NCBI RefSeq assembly: GCF_006439395.2
Contig: NZ_CP083950.1
Span: 2,852,001-2,916,000, forward strand
Direction: 5' to 3'
From: Mesorhizobium sp. B4-1-4
Lineage (GTDB): Bacteria; Pseudomonadota; Alphaproteobacteria; Rhizobiales; Rhizobiaceae
DNA length: 64,000 nt
Shown here: positions 63,236 through 64,000 of the stretch, piece by piece
Layout of the letters: every line of letters starts with the position of its first letter
How positions within the stretch are numbered: the stretch's first letter is position 1
Notes under the pieces: generated by a model
Told to the model about the DNA's origin: nothing
Databases searched by the model: none
The model's input: only the letters and a program-made list of their open reading frames with translations
Program-made: the position numbers and the translations under genes

Positions 63236-64000
63236 ATGAACACTCAAATAGAAGCCGAGACCCTGCCCTATCTGTCTTCGGCGTATCTCGATCGCCTGGC
63301 GATCTCGACGTCCGAAATCGTCGACGAGATCGAACGCCAGATCGCCGGCCAGAGGCGCGGCGAAGTCTGGTGCGCGCCGAAGGCGGTCGTGCTGCCGGGC
63401 GATGACCGCTACATCATGGCGACGCTCGGCGTCGCCTCCACGCCGCCCGTGCTGGCCACCAAGTCGCTGGTCGTCAACCCCCGCAATGCCGGGCGCGGCC
63501 TCCCCACGATCAACGCGCTGATCACGCTGCTCGACGCCGAGACCGGCCTGCCGCTTGCCCTGGTCGACGGCAATTGGGTGACGGCGAAACGCACGGCCGC
63601 CTTGAGCGCCGTCGCCGCCAGGCGCATGGCGGCAAGCGACGCGTCATCCATCGCCTTCATCGGCTGCGGCGTGCAGGCGCGCGGCCACCTCGAAGCCTTT
63701 GCCGACCTCTTCCCCTTGCGCCAAATCCGCGCCTTCGGCCGAGGCACCGCCAACCGCGACGCGCTCTGCCAAATGGCGCAATCGCGCGGGCTGCAGGCAG
63801 TGCCATGCGACACGGCAAGGGCCGCGATCGAAGGCGCCGACATGGTGGTGACGACGGTGCCCCTGGTGCCCAAACCCGCCCCCTTCCTCGACGCCAACTG
63901 GCTGAAGCCGGGCAGCTTCACCGTGATGACCGACCAGGCCCTGCCCTGGCTCCCCGAAACCATGCCCCGCTTCGACCGCATCATCGTCGACGACCTGGAG
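63236..64000 (+). CDS. ornithine cyclodeaminase/mu-crystallin family protein (5' part)
   Basis: 255 codons to the window end, no stop reached; family length is about 310-350. 'GLPTINALITLLDAETGLPL' and 'VDGNWVTAKRTAALSAVAAR' are the substrate region, 'IAFIGCGVQARGHLEAF' the NAD-binding glycine turn, and 'GADMVVTTVPLVPKPAPFLD' follows. Ornithine cyclodeaminase, alanine dehydrogenase and ketimine reductase share this fold, so the reaction is not settled. ATG 63236 has a weak ribosome site. Confidence 0.88.
   Translation, partial: MNTQIEAETLPYLSSAYLDRLAISTSEIVDEIERQIAGQRRGEVWCAPKAVVLPGDDRYIMATLGVASTPPVLATKSLVVNPRNAGRGLPTINALITLLDAETGLPLALVDGNWVTAKRTAALSAVAARRMAASDASSIAFIGCGVQARGHLEAFADLFPLRQIRAFGRGTANRDALCQMAQSRGLQAVPCDTARAAIEGADMVVTTVPLVPKPAPFLDANWLKPGSFTVMTDQALPWLPETMPRFDRIIVDDLE

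Overview
The window looks like chromosomal DNA of a Mesorhizobium or a close Rhizobiales relative. This is inferred from family content (DUF982, GcrA-like, DmeRF, AqpS-type ars operon, DUF1488), high GC, short 4-bp gene overlaps, and many palindromic intergenic repeats of the RIME type carrying the 'CTTCTCCCCGT...ACGGGGAGAAG' stem. No species-level marker such as rRNA is present. About 80 real genes are seen. There is no prophage, CRISPR array or replication origin.

Region by region. 0-3.5 kb: a DUF982 protein, a GcrA-like regulator with an unusually long linker, and a small locus around an HTH/S24 (LexA-like) repressor. An identical 22-bp element lies at the repressor's own divergent promoter and again at the divergent promoter of two small unknown genes. 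3.7-7.6 kb: a secreted histidine phosphatase, then an IS481-family and an IS4-family element lying in mosaic repeats; the IS4 copy keeps a 10-bp target duplication. 7.6-11.4 kb: an RbsB-RbsA-RbsC-type sugar ABC operon. 11.8-15.5 kb: RibD-C reductase, NAD(P)-binding epimerase with a divergent MmyB-type regulator, DUF2127 and DUF1232 membrane proteins. 15.5-19 kb: a scarred segment with an IclR remnant antisense to a cytidine deaminase, an arsC 3' remnant, a small membrane protein, a methyltransferase, and an arsR-aqpS-arsC operon whose arsC is frameshifted.

19-30 kb: a membrane GGDEF protein, LysR/aldo-keto reductase pair, pseudouridine synthase, VOC protein, histidine phosphatase, an MdtBC-like RND pump with its adaptor, and a UspA protein. 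30-34.4 kb: a three-gene Xre-RES-DUF6314 cassette, an aldehyde dehydrogenase, and a GNAT acetyltransferase preceded by a candidate attenuator (Arg-rich 30-codon leader plus intrinsic terminator). 34.4-42 kb: a cupin/CMD/AKR operon with divergent LysR, SnoaL-like protein, YeiH-type exporter, GAF-type methionine sulfoxide reductase, ParE/RHH toxin-antitoxin pair, and dmeR-dmeF nickel/cobalt export.

42-49.4 kb: small proteins, a tRNA-Cys-like gene lacking U33, a PAS-GGDEF protein, acyltransferase, DUF1801 proteins, a VOC protein, an ArsR/AHSA1 pair and a ChaC-like protein. 49.5-54 kb: a stress and ion-homeostasis group (Hsp20, DUF2270, a CPA2 antiporter with a C-terminal Usp-like half, and a 47-residue membrane protein). 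54-64 kb: DUF5939 adenylate cyclase, methyltransferase, DOPA-dioxygenase-like protein, a three-gene module around a YdjI-like SPFH protein, a secreted glycine-rich protein, a 54-residue membrane protein, a GGDEF-EAL protein, and the 5' part of an ornithine cyclodeaminase-family gene cut by the window end.

The most interesting leads are the shared operator of the S24 repressor locus, the GNAT attenuator, the aberrant tRNA, the RES-Xre-DUF6314 cassette and the SPFH module. All functional statements rest on recognised sequence motifs and gene context, not on database searches.
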